This document shows, piece after piece, positions 8,975 to 18,204 of a stretch of 64,000 nt of DNA. Source of the stretch: Aureispira sp. CCB-QB1 (GTDB taxonomy: Bacteria > Bacteroidota > Bacteroidia > Chitinophagales > Saprospiraceae); assembly GCF_000724545.1 (NCBI RefSeq), contig NZ_JHBV01000043.1:124001-188000 (forward strand), in the 5' to 3' direction. Below the pieces are notes generated by a model. The model had not been told where the DNA came from. It did no database searches and saw only the letters and a list, made by a program, of their open reading frames with translations. The translations under genes were made by a program, and so were the position numbers. Position 1 is the stretch's first letter, and every line of letters starts with the position of its first letter.

Positions 8975-10087
8975 ATGATATTGAACCAAGAAGTTGTTGC
9001 CGACGAATTTATTTATAGAATTGCTCTGAATTTAATTCCTAGAATAGGAAATAAAACTGCTTTTGAACTGCTAGATTGTTTTGGTTCTGCACAAGCTGTT
9101 TTTGAGCAAACATCAATTTCTGATTTACAGCAAATTCAAAAATTAGGAAAAACTGCTGCCCAAAAAATTTTGAATAAAAGCACACTTCAACAAGCAGAAG
9201 AGGAGTGGGCTTTTGTTCAAAAATACAGTATAAAAGTATTGGCTCAGGAGTCATTAGGATATCCTAAGCGTCTTAAGAATTGTCCAGATGCTCCTTTTTT
9301 GTTGTATTATAAAGGAAATGCCAATTTAAATGCTGCGAAAGTAGTAGCGATTGTAGGAACACGAAAGCCAAGTACAAAAGGGCGGGTATTTTGCGAACGT
9401 TTGGTTGAAGATTTGAGCATATACCATCCTTTAATTGTAAGTGGTTTGGCTTATGGGATAGATGTTACAGCACATAAGAAATGCCTAGATTTGGAACTTC
9501 CTAATGTCGGTGTTGTTGCACATGGTTTGGATCAAATTTACCCTAAGATGCACAAAACAGTAGCTCAGAAAATGACCAGCTGTGGGGGGATTCTTACTGA
9601 GTTTAGAAAAGGAACAGAACCATTGCCACAGCATTTTCCTATGCGCAATCGAATTATTGCTGGGATGGCCGATGCAGTCGTTGTTGTTGAAACGGCTAAC
9701 CGAGGTGGCTCTATGATCACTGCTTACATTGCCAATGAGTATAATAAAGATGTTTTTGCCGTTCCTGGTCGCCTAGAAGATCCTTTGTCCAAAGGGTGTA
9801 ACCACTTGATAAAAACACATCGTGCTTCTCTGTTGGAGTCTGCAAAAGATCTTGCTTATATCTTGCGTTGGGAAAAGAAAAATATTGGACAACAAAAGCA
9901 ATTATTTAATGAGTTGTCCAAAGAAGAACGACTAATAGTTGATCTAATGTTGGGGAAAGAAATCCATTTAGAAACTATGATTCAACAGACAAAAATTTCG
10001 ACTAGTAAAATGGCTGCTCTTTTATTAGATTTGGAATTGAGAGGTATTATTCGTGCGTTGCCAGGCAAAAATTTCCGTTTGATTTAA
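8975..10087 (+). CDS. dprA: DNA-processing protein DprA
   Basis: This 370-residue cytoplasmic protein loads RecA on incoming single-stranded DNA during natural transformation. Residues 1-70 form a SAM/helix-hairpin domain. The Rossmann-like DprA/Smf core follows, with GTRKPSTKGRVF, SGLAYGIDVTAHKKCL, AHGLDQIYPKMHK, FPMRNRIIAGMADAV and TANRGGSMITA, and VPGRLEDPLSKGCNHLI near its end. The last 60 or so residues look like the winged-helix C-terminal domain common in Bacteroidota DprA. Size and motif order are canonical. Presence of dprA suggests a capacity for DNA uptake or recombination, but no other competence gene is in the window. Confidence 0.94.
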   Translation: MILNQEVVADEFIYRIALNLIPRIGNKTAFELLDCFGSAQAVFEQTSISDLQQIQKLGKTAAQKILNKSTLQQAEEEWAFVQKYSIKVLAQESLGYPKRLKNCPDAPFLLYYKGNANLNAAKVVAIVGTRKPSTKGRVFCERLVEDLSIYHPLIVSGLAYGIDVTAHKKCLDLELPNVGVVAHGLDQIYPKMHKTVAQKMTSCGGILTEFRKGTEPLPQHFPMRNRIIAGMADAVVVVETANRGGSMITAYIANEYNKDVFAVPGRLEDPLSKGCNHLIKTHRASLLESAKDLAYILRWEKKNIGQQKQLFNELSKEERLIVDLMLGKEIHLETMIQQTKISTSKMAALLLDLELRGIIRALPGKNFRLI

Positions 10088-10266
10088 TCAACAAATAGTT
10101 GGTTTTTATGTTGTTTTTAATAGAAACATGTTGTTAATAGTTGCTTTTAGCGCTTACTCAAGTTTATAAGAAAGACCCCAATTGGGAATATCTTATCTCA
10201 TGCTTTTAGTAGACAACTATCTACAATAGTTCGAATAAAACATCAAATCAAATTAAAAAACAACAC

Positions 10267-10584
10267 ATGAATACTAAATTTCAAGCTTGTATAGATGCCT
10301 GCCAACAGTGTTTGATCGACTGCCAAGATTGTCTGACACAAATGGCTACAAAAGAGAGTAGTAACGATTGTCCCAAATGCTGTATGGCATGTATAGATGC
10401 CTGTTTGATCTGCATCAAATTTATGGTTGCAGATAGCAAATGGGCGGCAAAGTACTGCGAATTGTGTGCGGAAATTTGCGAATGGTGCAGCGAACAATGT
10501 GGAGCACATCAACACGATCATTGCCAAAAATGTGCAGAATCTTGTCGTATCTGTGCAGAAGAGTGCCGAAAAGTAGCGGCATAG
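10267..10584 (+). CDS. Four-helix-bundle copper-binding protein, Cys-rich
   Basis: This 105-residue protein has 21 cysteines, arranged mostly as CxxxC or CxxC pairs along predicted helices (QACIDACQQCLIDCQDC; then CCMACIDACLIC, CELCAEICEWCSEQC and CQKCAESCRICAEEC). That is the layout of the DUF326/copper-storage (Csp) family, in which cysteine thiolates fill the inside of a four-helix bundle with Cu(I). There is no signal peptide, so a cytosolic Csp3-like location is expected. The gene stands alone. Binding of copper rather than another soft metal is inferred from the family. Confidence 0.85.
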   Translation: MNTKFQACIDACQQCLIDCQDCLTQMATKESSNDCPKCCMACIDACLICIKFMVADSKWAAKYCELCAEICEWCSEQCGAHQHDHCQKCAESCRICAEECRKVAA

Positions 10585-10606
10585 TTGCTACAAGGCGTTT
10601 TAATAT

Positions 10607-10623
10607 GTGGGCAATATGCCCAC
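10607..10623. terminator. Hairpin between convergent genes
   Basis: A perfect 7-bp stem GTGGGCA/TGCCCAC with a 3-nt loop lies between the convergent stops at 10584 and 10653. It has no T run on either side, so its role as terminator is uncertain. Confidence 0.35.
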
Positions 10624-10652
10624 TACTATTCATGCCAATAATCTCTGCTTAT

Positions 10653-11783
10653 TTAAAAACCTTTTTCTCGTAGTTTGATCAGTTTGTGCTTTTGTGTGCC
10701 GTATTGAGAGCTAATGTTTAGAATGATCATTCCTGTCGGAAAACCCTCTAAATAAGGGTGTAAATCGTGTAAACCTTCAGGCAAAGAAATAACTTTTTGT
10801 TTTTTACCATCTATGGACAAGAACGTTAGGTTACTATGATCAGATAATTTTAAAAATAGCTCGTTGGCAAATGGGTTGGGATAGGGAGTATTTGTTATCG
10901 AATGCTTTCCTGTTACACTAATAATATCAGAATAGTAGAAGCTTTCGTTTGTATCAAAGGACTTCAATCGATAATAAACGGTTTGTGGAAGACTTAAATC
11001 TTCAAAATGATAATAAGCACCCTTGGATGTTCCAATTGCGGCAATATTTCCTATTGTTTGGAAATAAATACCATCTATTGATTTTTCTAACTCAAAGTGA
11101 CTACTAAATTCTTCGGATGAAGTTTGCCAATATAGTTGAGTCAAATTGTTTTGAGGCATCGCAGTAAAAGAAACCAAATTGACAGGTAAGAGACTTGTGT
11201 GGCTTACAACAACATTGTCTAAGGTCATCGTTTCTGTTCCTGCCGTATTACGCATGACGACTCTTAAGACTAAGGTGTTGCCCGAAAGACCACTTTGAGT
11301 AATTGTTGTACTTTCCCAGTCAGCATCTAAAGCACTTCCGTTTTGACTGTCCCCAGTAAGCGTATGTCCTGGCTCTCCATCTCCATTCCAGTCTTCTATT
11401 GTAATAAAAGCACCACCATCAATACTATAAGATACGTCAAAGTAGTCGATATTAACTCCACAAGCACAACCGGGACCTTCATGGTCACCTGTTTCGATAG
11501 CATCTAATGCAAAGGTAACATCACTCACTCCCGAGATGTTAATGGATTCAGATTCCCACGTAGAAAAATCATTAACATCTTGTGCTGAAAACGCGCCAGA
11601 TCTAACTTCAAAAAAATCACCCGATAGGCAAGCGCCGCAGGTACTTGTCCAACGTCCAGTGGTGCCTACTGTCGTTCCATCTGTATAAGCATTAAAATCT
11701 TCTTGCCAAATAATTTGTGCACTTAGATACGGGGGGGAAAGCAGCAGTAAAAGGTAGGTAAATATTATTCTCATATTAATCAT
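10653..11783 (-). CDS. T9SS cargo with adhesion-like beta domain and C-terminal sorting domain
   Basis: This 376-residue exported protein starts with a signal peptide (MRIIFTYLLLLLSPPYLSAQ from the second ATG; the first ATG adds three residues). Residues 20-190 form a beta-sandwich-like region typical of choice-of-anchor or carbohydrate-binding modules (IIWQEDFNAYTDGT; SGNTLVLRVVMRNTAGTET; MTLDNVVV). It is followed by a fibronectin-like segment beginning LPVNLVSFTA. The final 80 or so residues are a type A sorting domain opening TPYPNPFANELFLKLSD, which is cleaved on export by the type IX system. Ligand unknown. A possible -7 element, CAAATATA on the + strand at 11822, lies upstream. Confidence 0.8.
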   Translation of the reverse strand: MINMRIIFTYLLLLLSPPYLSAQIIWQEDFNAYTDGTTVGTTGRWTSTCGACLSGDFFEVRSGAFSAQDVNDFSTWESESINISGVSDVTFALDAIETGDHEGPGCACGVNIDYFDVSYSIDGGAFITIEDWNGDGEPGHTLTGDSQNGSALDADWESTTITQSGLSGNTLVLRVVMRNTAGTETMTLDNVVVSHTSLLPVNLVSFTAMPQNNLTQLYWQTSSEEFSSHFELEKSIDGIYFQTIGNIAAIGTSKGAYYHFEDLSLPQTVYYRLKSFDTNESFYYSDIISVTGKHSITNTPYPNPFANELFLKLSDHSNLTFLSIDGKKQKVISLPEGLHDLHPYLEGFPTGMIILNISSQYGTQKHKLIKLREKGF

Positions 11784-11910
11784 TTAATAATGTTAGATGA
11801 GGGTTCTAATTTGCTGGTTTACAAATATAAAAATAAGAAACTAGAAAATACTATTATCCTCTGTTAGATTAATAAATTGTTACCTTTTACTAGGGATAAA
11901 GCACCCGATT

Positions 11911-12321
11911 TTAAGTATAAATAGTAGCTACTAATTTTCTGCTTCCACCTTGATTTCTAAATTCACAAAGGTAAATACCTTGCCATGTGCCCATATTTAA
12001 TGAGCCGTTGGTAATTGGAACTTGAATAGAAGCTCCTACTAATGAGGATTTGATATGTGCGGGCATATCATCAGGACCTTCTAAAGTATGGACTAAATAA
12101 GGCAAATTTTCGGGAACTAGCTCGTTAAAAATATTTTCAAAGTCCGTTCTAACATCTGGATCGGCATTTTCGTTAATACTCAAACCTGCTGATGTATGTT
12201 TTATAAATAAATGAAACAATCCAGTTGATGGAAGAGGAGGTAAAGCACTCAAAACTTCTTGAGTAATTAGGTGAAAACCTCTTTTTTTTGCTTTTAAATT
12301 AAACTCTATTTGTTGAATCAT
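11911..12321 (-). CDS. YjbQ/UPF0047 family enzyme (secondary thiamine-phosphate synthase type)
   Basis: This 136-residue protein matches the YjbQ/UPF0047 family. Conserved blocks are GLFHLFIKHTSAGLSINENAD, DFENIFNELVPENLPYLVHT, DDMPAHIKSSLVGASIQVPI and MGTWQGIYLCEFRN, covering nearly the whole length. Some members have weak thiamine-phosphate synthase activity, but the physiological role of the family is not settled. The ATG at 12321 is preferred: an in-frame TTG at 12375 would add 18 poorly conserved residues. It is divergent from the cryptochrome gene, with about 190 nt between the starts that should hold both promoters. Confidence 0.88.
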   Translation of the reverse strand: MIQQIEFNLKAKKRGFHLITQEVLSALPPLPSTGLFHLFIKHTSAGLSINENADPDVRTDFENIFNELVPENLPYLVHTLEGPDDMPAHIKSSLVGASIQVPITNGSLNMGTWQGIYLCEFRNQGGSRKLVATIYT

Positions 12322-12508
12322 GTTGAAAATGGTTGATGAGCAGAAAAATTTTTGTAAAGAAAGTGCAATTTTCAATTAAAAATGAAAGTTTCTAGAAGTT
12401 TATATTTTTAGGTCAACTTTTTTTCGGCTTTTTTTGTTATTTTTATGCACTTTCCTCTAGTCGATAAAGTGATGAGCAAAGAATGATTTTTTAGTAGCAA
12501 TAGTACTT

Positions 12509-13828
12509 ATGAAAAAAGTAAAACGAATAGTAGTCTGGTTTCGAAAAGATTTGCGCTTGCACGATAACGAAGCGTTGACCAAAGCTATTGAAAATAGTGA
12601 GGAGGTAATACCAGTTTATGTCTTTAACGAAGAAGAGTTGATGGGAACCACACCTTATGGTTTTCAAAAGACAGGTGCTTTTAGAACTCAATTTTTATTA
12701 GAGAGCATCGACTACCTACGCCAAAAATTGAGAGATAAAGGTATTGACTTAGTAATTAGAAAGGGAAAGCCAGAGGAAGAAGTTTTTAAGCTTGTCCAAG
12801 AGGTCGAAGCCAGTTATGTCTATGCCAACATGGAGCGTACACATGATGAGGTATTGGTTCAGAATAGTTTAGAGAAAAACTTATGGTCTTTGGGGTTAGA
12901 GATACAGTTTTTTAGAGGTAAAATGTTGTATTATACACAAGATTTGCCCTTTCCAATTGCACATTCACCCGATACCTTTAGCACGTTTAGAAAAGAAGTA
13001 GAACGTTTTGTGATGATTCGAGAGCCTTTGCCCGAACCAGAGGACTTTGTGCCTTGGACTATTGATGTAGAAGATCAAGCGTTGCCAACTTTGGAGGAAT
13101 TAGGGCATCAGAAAAATGAACAAGACGAAAGAGGAGATTTGAAGTTTGTGGGAGGAGAATCTGCCGCATTAACTCGACTAGCAATTTATTTTGGTGCTGA
13201 ACGCCATCTGGATAGTTTTGTAGATAGCCGGTATGAATTAAAAGGTACTTATGCCGCTTCTCGTTTGTCGCCATGGTTGGCATTGGGATGTCTATCACCC
13301 AAAGAAGTTTATGCACAGCTCAAAGCGTATGAACAAAAATACAAGTCTAATAAATCCACTCAAACTTTTTTCTTAGAATTACTTTGGCGAGATCATTACC
13401 GTTTGATGGGAAAGAAGTATGGAGATAAAATATTTGAAGAAGGAGGAATTAGAGGGCAAGAAACCAAGGATTTAAAAGAAGATACTATTCTTTTTGAGCA
13501 ATGGAGGAATGGAAAAACAGAAGTTGATTTGATCAATGCTTGTATGTTACAACTGAAAAATACTGGTTTTTTGTCTCACAAAGGACGCCAATTGGTTTCG
13601 AGTTACCTAGTCAACGATATGGGAGTACATTGGAGAATGGGCGCGACTTACTTTCAGCATATTTTAATTGATTATGACATTTGTTCTAATTGGGTCAATT
13701 GGAATGTGGTAGGGGGCGTTGGTCCTGATACTAAAGAAGATCGGTATTTAAATATTGAAAATCAAGCAAAACGATTTGATAGCAAAGGCGACTATACCGA
13801 TTTGTGGTTGGGGTCGGTTTGTTCTTAG
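12509..13828 (+). CDS. DASH-family cryptochrome/photolyase
   Basis: This 439-residue flavoprotein has the photolyase N-terminal domain (VVWFRKDLRLHDNEAL) and the FAD-binding helical domain. Features that favour the DASH clade are DLPFPIAHSPDTFSTFRKEVE in the linker and FFLELLWRDHYRLMGKKYG, plus the late block VVGGVGPDTKEDRYLN and QAKRFDSKGDYTDLWL. DASH proteins repair cyclobutane dimers in single-stranded or loop DNA using blue light and may also signal. The antenna pocket suggests MTHF as second chromophore, by family. A divergent YjbQ gene and the exported protein at 13887 flank it. Confidence 0.92.
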   Translation: MKKVKRIVVWFRKDLRLHDNEALTKAIENSEEVIPVYVFNEEELMGTTPYGFQKTGAFRTQFLLESIDYLRQKLRDKGIDLVIRKGKPEEEVFKLVQEVEASYVYANMERTHDEVLVQNSLEKNLWSLGLEIQFFRGKMLYYTQDLPFPIAHSPDTFSTFRKEVERFVMIREPLPEPEDFVPWTIDVEDQALPTLEELGHQKNEQDERGDLKFVGGESAALTRLAIYFGAERHLDSFVDSRYELKGTYAASRLSPWLALGCLSPKEVYAQLKAYEQKYKSNKSTQTFFLELLWRDHYRLMGKKYGDKIFEEGGIRGQETKDLKEDTILFEQWRNGKTEVDLINACMLQLKNTGFLSHKGRQLVSSYLVNDMGVHWRMGATYFQHILIDYDICSNWVNWNVVGGVGPDTKEDRYLNIENQAKRFDSKGDYTDLWLGSVCS

Positions 13829-13886
13829 GTACTTGTTCTAAGATTATCTCTCAAATAAAGTACGGGTATTGCTAAGCTCTAAAAAT

Positions 13887-15194
13887 ATGAAAATTATTTG
13901 GATACTATGTTGGAGTTGTTGTGCAACATTATTAATTGGACAAAAAGGCAATACTTTTCAAGTAAAACGGCTGAAAAAAATTAAGCAGAAAATTCGACAA
14001 GACTTAAAAGGTTTTGGAGTCCAAATTAAAAATGTACGGTACAAAGGTAAGCGCCGTGCTATAGGTGAATTTTGGAATGGCGATGCAATTTTTCAAATGT
14101 CTCATGGAATTGTTCTTTCTACAGGTGTTGCAGAAGATGCCCAAGGTAACAATGATATTACAAGCAAAACAGGAGTCAATAGAAAAAAAGGACAAGCTAT
14201 TTTTAAAACAACAACCAATCAAAAATTGTACGATGCAGCTGTTCTACAGTTTGACTTTTATCCCAATTCTGATTACATTTCATTCAATTTTGTTTTTGCT
14301 TCTGAAGATTATCCCGAATTAAGCTATTCTGGTTTGAATGATATTTTAATTTTTATATTAACCTTGCCGAATGGAGAAAAAGTTAATTTAGCCCATTTAC
14401 CTAACTCCAACCATCCCATATCTGTTGCTACGATCAATCCAACTACACATCCACAGTACTATATTAATAACAGCATCCAATCAGCAATTCAAGTTGAGAA
14501 TAGTGTAGATACTTTTTTAGAAACGAATTCTACCCACCAACTATTATTAACTCGTTCTTGGAATATGGAACAAGCGATTACAGCAACAAGTCTTTATCCC
14601 ATTCAATACGATGGTTTTACTAAGGTGCTCCAAGCGCAATCAAATGTCATCCCACATCAAAAACATCGGTTACAAATAGGGATAGCAGATCATGGCAATT
14701 ATATTTTTGACTCGGCTGTTTTTATCGAAATGGAAAGTTTGCACAGCCACGAGGATTCTTCTTTTCAAGCTGGAATATTAAAGAGGGAACCTAATTATTA
14801 TTATACCATAGATACTCTATCCCAAACTAGAATTCGACCCATTATTATAGATCACCCAACCCGGCCAAGCATTTGTCTAGACCAACCATCAGATTTGTTA
14901 TTTAGTTATGATTCTCCTAATTTAAGCCCAACCAACCAATCTTTGTTGAAGCAACTAAGTCAGCAATTACATCAATGCCCTGATTTGAAACTTAGAGTGG
15001 TGGGTTATGCGGCGGCTAAGGACAACCGATATAACCGAAAATTATCAAGAGAACGAGCCGAACGAGTTAAAATCTATTTGATAGAACAAGGAATTGCTAA
15101 TGATCGAATTGAGGTCAACTGGCAAGGAGATGGATCTAAAACGACTAAAAAAGCATTGGCACAAAATCGTCGTGTTAAGCTACAAATTTATTAA
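13887..15194 (+). CDS. Choice-of-anchor L domain protein with OmpA-like C-terminus
   Basis: This 435-residue exported protein (signal peptide MKIIWILCWSCCATLLIG) has two recognisable parts. Residues about 40-290 match the choice-of-anchor L domain, with GIVLSTGVAEDAQGNND, QFDFYPNSDYISFNFVFASE and YSGLNDILIFILT. Residues about 330-435 look like an OmpA-like peptidoglycan-binding domain (LRVVGYAAAKDNRYNRKLSR, then RIEVNWQGDGSK). So it appears tethered to the cell wall rather than secreted through T9SS, since no sorting tail is present. The ATG at 13887 is chosen because it begins the signal peptide; the in-frame TTG at 13869 adds only six residues. It overlaps the transcription direction of chrA, 8 nt downstream. 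Confidence 0.78.
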   Translation: MKIIWILCWSCCATLLIGQKGNTFQVKRLKKIKQKIRQDLKGFGVQIKNVRYKGKRRAIGEFWNGDAIFQMSHGIVLSTGVAEDAQGNNDITSKTGVNRKKGQAIFKTTTNQKLYDAAVLQFDFYPNSDYISFNFVFASEDYPELSYSGLNDILIFILTLPNGEKVNLAHLPNSNHPISVATINPTTHPQYYINNSIQSAIQVENSVDTFLETNSTHQLLLTRSWNMEQAITATSLYPIQYDGFTKVLQAQSNVIPHQKHRLQIGIADHGNYIFDSAVFIEMESLHSHEDSSFQAGILKREPNYYYTIDTLSQTRIRPIIIDHPTRPSICLDQPSDLLFSYDSPNLSPTNQSLLKQLSQQLHQCPDLKLRVVGYAAAKDNRYNRKLSRERAERVKIYLIEQGIANDRIEVNWQGDGSKTTKKALAQNRRVKLQIY

Positions 15195-15202
15195 AAAATA
15201 AA

Positions 15203-16366
15203 ATGACAAACCAAAAAAATAATAAGGGCACTATATGGGAAGTGGCACAGGTGTTTTTTAAGCTAGGATGTATTGCTTTTGGAGGACCTGCCGCTCATGT
15301 TGCTATGATGGAAGATGAATTGGTGACAAAGCGAAAGTGGATGAGTCGCCAACATTTTTTGGATTTGATGGGGGCGACCAATCTGATACCTGGACCTAAT
15401 TCTACCGAGATGACGATGCATTGTGGGCATGAACGGGCAGGTGTATTGGGGCTGTTTGTTGCAGGAATTTGTTTTATCTTTCCTGCGGTTGTCATTACAG
15501 GAATTTTTGCTTGGTTTTATGTTCAGTATGGTGCCCTTCCTGTGGTTGCACCTTTGATTTTTGGAATAAAACCTGCCGTTTTGGCGATTATAGCAGGGGC
15601 TGTTTATAAATTGAGCAAAAAGGCTTTAAAAAGCAAAGCATTGGGGGTTTTAGGAGGACTTGTTTTAGTTGTTAGTTTATTGGGGGTTAATGAAATTGTG
15701 GCATTATTAGTAGCAGGTATTGTTGGGACACTTTTTTTTATGGGAAGAAGCCAATGGCAGAATCATCCGAAGTCTATTTTTCCAATTTTGTTATTACAAA
15801 CAGGAGGAACGGCAACTGCTAAAATTTCTGGTGGAACCGTTTTTTGGAGTTTTCTGAAAGTCGGTTCCGTATTGTATGGCAGTGGGTATGTTTTATTTGC
15901 TTACCTAGATGCTGAATTAGTCATGAAAGGATTATTAACTCGTGCAGAGTTGATTGATGCAATTGCCGCAGGGCAATTTACGCCAGGTCCTGTTCTGTCT
16001 ACGGCAACTTTTATAGGCTATCAATTGGCGGGTTGGACAGGAGCAATTGCAGCTACATTGGGAATCTTTTTACCTTCTTTTATTTTTGTGTGGTTGCTGA
16101 ATCCATTGGTGCCTAAGATGCGTTCTTCAAAACCTTTAGGTTTCTTTTTAGACTCTGTTAATGTTGCTGCGTTGGCAGTTATGGTCAATGTTCTTATTGA
16201 AATGAGTTTGGAAACATTGTTGGTTACTGCTTCTTGGATGCCTGATTGGCGGGCATGTGTCATTGCGATTTTTGGAGCAGTGTTAGTTTTTGGTTTTAAG
16301 AAAATAAATGCAATGTGGGTAGTGCTAGGAGGTGCTTTGTTGGGATATTTATTAATGTTAGTTTAA
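15203..16366 (+). CDS. chrA: Chromate transporter, CHR family, two-domain
   Basis: This 387-residue inner-membrane protein consists of two homologous chromate-transport halves. The first is marked by GCIAFGGPAAHVAMMEDELV, RKWMSRQHFLDLMGATNLIP and GPNSTEMTMHCGHERAG. The second is marked by FWSFLKVGSVLYGSGYVLFAY and AIAAGQFTPGPVLSTATFIG. About ten hydrophobic segments fit the family topology. CHR proteins export chromate by a proton-linked mechanism, but many homologues have no shown chromate role, so the substrate is uncertain. It follows the choice-of-anchor-L/OmpA gene by 8 nt, suggesting one transcript. Confidence 0.9.
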   Translation: MTNQKNNKGTIWEVAQVFFKLGCIAFGGPAAHVAMMEDELVTKRKWMSRQHFLDLMGATNLIPGPNSTEMTMHCGHERAGVLGLFVAGICFIFPAVVITGIFAWFYVQYGALPVVAPLIFGIKPAVLAIIAGAVYKLSKKALKSKALGVLGGLVLVVSLLGVNEIVALLVAGIVGTLFFMGRSQWQNHPKSIFPILLLQTGGTATAKISGGTVFWSFLKVGSVLYGSGYVLFAYLDAELVMKGLLTRAELIDAIAAGQFTPGPVLSTATFIGYQLAGWTGAIAATLGIFLPSFIFVWLLNPLVPKMRSSKPLGFFLDSVNVAALAVMVNVLIEMSLETLLVTASWMPDWRACVIAIFGAVLVFGFKKINAMWVVLGGALLGYLLMLV

Positions 16367-16527
16367 ATAATCAATGGTGTATTAATAATAATAATATGGT
16401 GCTAAAATTAATGCTCTAAAAAAAGATTAAAAATTTAGCAGTATTGTTAAAAATGAACACAAAACAGCTAATTTTAGGAACTAGAAATGCTCAATAAGTT
16501 TTTTTTAAGTTAAAACAGTTGATTGTT

Positions 16528-17115
16528 ATGAATAAAGACTTATTTGAAGAACATTATCTCAATGCTATCCATCCAATTTATATTGGTGCCATTCCTTCAG
16601 AATTAAAAGCACAATTACCAGATTTTGATACATTATGGAATACACATCCTGATGAGTATCATGTGGTGAAAATTTTGGGAAAGGAAGTGCCAACACCACG
16701 TTGGCAACAGGCTTATGGGTTTGATTACAAATACACAGGCTCCAAACAAAATGCTTTGCCTATTAGCCCTGTGTTGAAGTTGTTTTTAGATTGGTGCAAA
16801 AAAGAAATTCATCCCTCTTTAAATGGCTTGTTACTCAATTGGTATGAGGGAGAAAAAAAGCATTATATAGGACCACATCGAGATGCTGTTGTTGGTTTGA
16901 AAGAAGATAGCCCTATTGTAACCATATCATTGGGGGAGGAGCGTATTTTTAGATTTCGTCCTTGGAGAGAAAAAGGCTATCAAGATTTCAAGGTAGAGGA
17001 TGGAACGGTAGTGATTATACCTTGGGCGACTAATAAAGCGTGGACACATGAAGTGCCGCATTTTGCTCGATTTAAAAACAGAAGAATTTCTGTTACATTG
17101 AGAGTTTATGAATAA
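16528..17115 (+). CDS. AlkB-like 2-oxoglutarate/Fe(II) dioxygenase
   Basis: This 195-residue protein resembles AlkB-family enzymes that remove alkyl groups from DNA or RNA bases by oxidation. The double-stranded beta-helix carries the iron facial triad: HRD in YIGPHRDAVVG, and the histidine in NKAWTHEVPHFA. The 2-oxoglutarate arginines fall in RFKNRRISVTLRVYE at the C-terminus. Upstream elements TPRWQQAYGFDYKYTG and LLLNWYEGEKKHY match family sequence. The ATG at 16528 is used; a TTG three codons earlier is also open. Its substrate (DNA repair versus another role) cannot be told from sequence. Confidence 0.85.
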   Translation: MNKDLFEEHYLNAIHPIYIGAIPSELKAQLPDFDTLWNTHPDEYHVVKILGKEVPTPRWQQAYGFDYKYTGSKQNALPISPVLKLFLDWCKKEIHPSLNGLLLNWYEGEKKHYIGPHRDAVVGLKEDSPIVTISLGEERIFRFRPWREKGYQDFKVEDGTVVIIPWATNKAWTHEVPHFARFKNRRISVTLRVYE

Positions 17116-17134
17116 TGGAATGAACAAGTTAAAA

Positions 17135-17170
17135 TTTGAAAACCTCTATCTTATCTTAGAGGTTTTCAAA
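17135..17170. terminator. Bidirectional terminator between convergent dioxygenase genes
   Basis: A perfect 14-bp stem (TTTGAAAACCTCTA at 17135-17148, TAGAGGTTTTCAAA at 17157-17170) with an 8-nt loop sits between the two convergent stop codons. T-rich arms serve both strands. Confidence 0.8.
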
Positions 17171-17192
17171 TCGATTCCTTGTTGCAAAAGGA

Positions 17193-18152
17193 CTATTTCA
17201 GACCAAGCTCTCGGATACGTTCATCTAGAAACTCACCAGCTGTAATATCTTCGTAAGCTTTAGGATTGTCTTCAGAAACACAACTGTCTAAACAAGACAA
17301 ATCCATATCGCTGCGTGGGTGTAAGAAAAACGGAGCAGAATATCTAGGAAAACGCATTGACTCCTTGTCCAAATTGATGACACGGTGAATAGTAGATTTT
17401 AAGCGACCATTGGTATGGCGGTGTAGCATATCACCAATATTGATAACAATTTCATTTTCTTTTGGAGAAACATCGACCCATTCTCCCGCAGAGTTTTTGG
17501 CTTGTAATCCTTTGGCAGATCCACCCATTAACAATGTAATCAAGTTGATGTCACCATGTGCAGCAGCACGAACAGCACCTTCTTCTATTTCATCCAAATT
17601 TTTGACAGGGAAATAATGCAACAAGCGAAGTACACTATTACCATTGTGAATTTTTGCATCAAAGTAGTTCTCCTCTAGTCCTAAGTATAACGCAATAGCA
17701 CGCAATAAATTACGACCTGTTTGCTCAAATGTACTGTATATTTTTTTGCCTACGGTCTCCAAAGAAGGAACTTCTTCCATCCAAATATTGTCAGGGTATT
17801 CTGCTTTTAGAGCAGGCTCGTTAACTACTTCTTGACCAATATGCCAAAATTCTTTTAAATCAGGTACTTTTTCTCCTTTGGCAGTTTCTCTACCTTTAGA
17901 AATGTAGCCTCTTTGTCCACCGTTGTTTAAGTCTTCGTATTTTTGTTTTATTTCTTGTGGTTGATCGAAAATATTTTTTGAAACTTCAAAAAGTTCTTGA
18001 CGTAGTTCTTCCGATACGCCATGATTTTTGACAATAACAAACCCAATTTGAGAGAAAGCATCTCCTAAGTCTTGGATAAATTGTTTGCGTTTTTGAGCAT
18101 CGCCAGATGTAAAATCATGGTAGTCAACAGTTGGAACGGTCTGTAAAGCCAT
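17193..18152 (-). CDS. Isopenicillin N synthase-like 2-oxoglutarate/Fe(II) dioxygenase
   Basis: This 319-residue protein belongs to the plant-type/IPNS-like dioxygenase family. The N-terminal DIOX_N region is visible (DLGDAFSQIGFVIVKNHGVS). The catalytic core has HGDINLITLLMG as the HxD motif, the distal histidine in LKSTIHRVINLD, and RYSAPFFLHP with the arginine that holds the co-substrate. Genuine IPNS makes penicillin, but most bacterial relatives act on unknown small molecules, and no beta-lactam cluster is seen. It converges with the AlkB-like gene. Confidence 0.85.
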   Translation of the reverse strand: MALQTVPTVDYHDFTSGDAQKRKQFIQDLGDAFSQIGFVIVKNHGVSEELRQELFEVSKNIFDQPQEIKQKYEDLNNGGQRGYISKGRETAKGEKVPDLKEFWHIGQEVVNEPALKAEYPDNIWMEEVPSLETVGKKIYSTFEQTGRNLLRAIALYLGLEENYFDAKIHNGNSVLRLLHYFPVKNLDEIEEGAVRAAAHGDINLITLLMGGSAKGLQAKNSAGEWVDVSPKENEIVINIGDMLHRHTNGRLKSTIHRVINLDKESMRFPRYSAPFFLHPRSDMDLSCLDSCVSEDNPKAYEDITAGEFLDERIRELGLK

Positions 18153-18204
18153 CTTATAATTTGTTTTTAAAAATTAAACAAGTAAATATCATCAAGAATT
18201 GTTT

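Noticed and set aside
17193-18152. True isopenicillin N synthase in an antibiotic cluster
   Set aside because: No non-ribosomal peptide synthetase or other beta-lactam gene is near; only the general dioxygenase family is supported.
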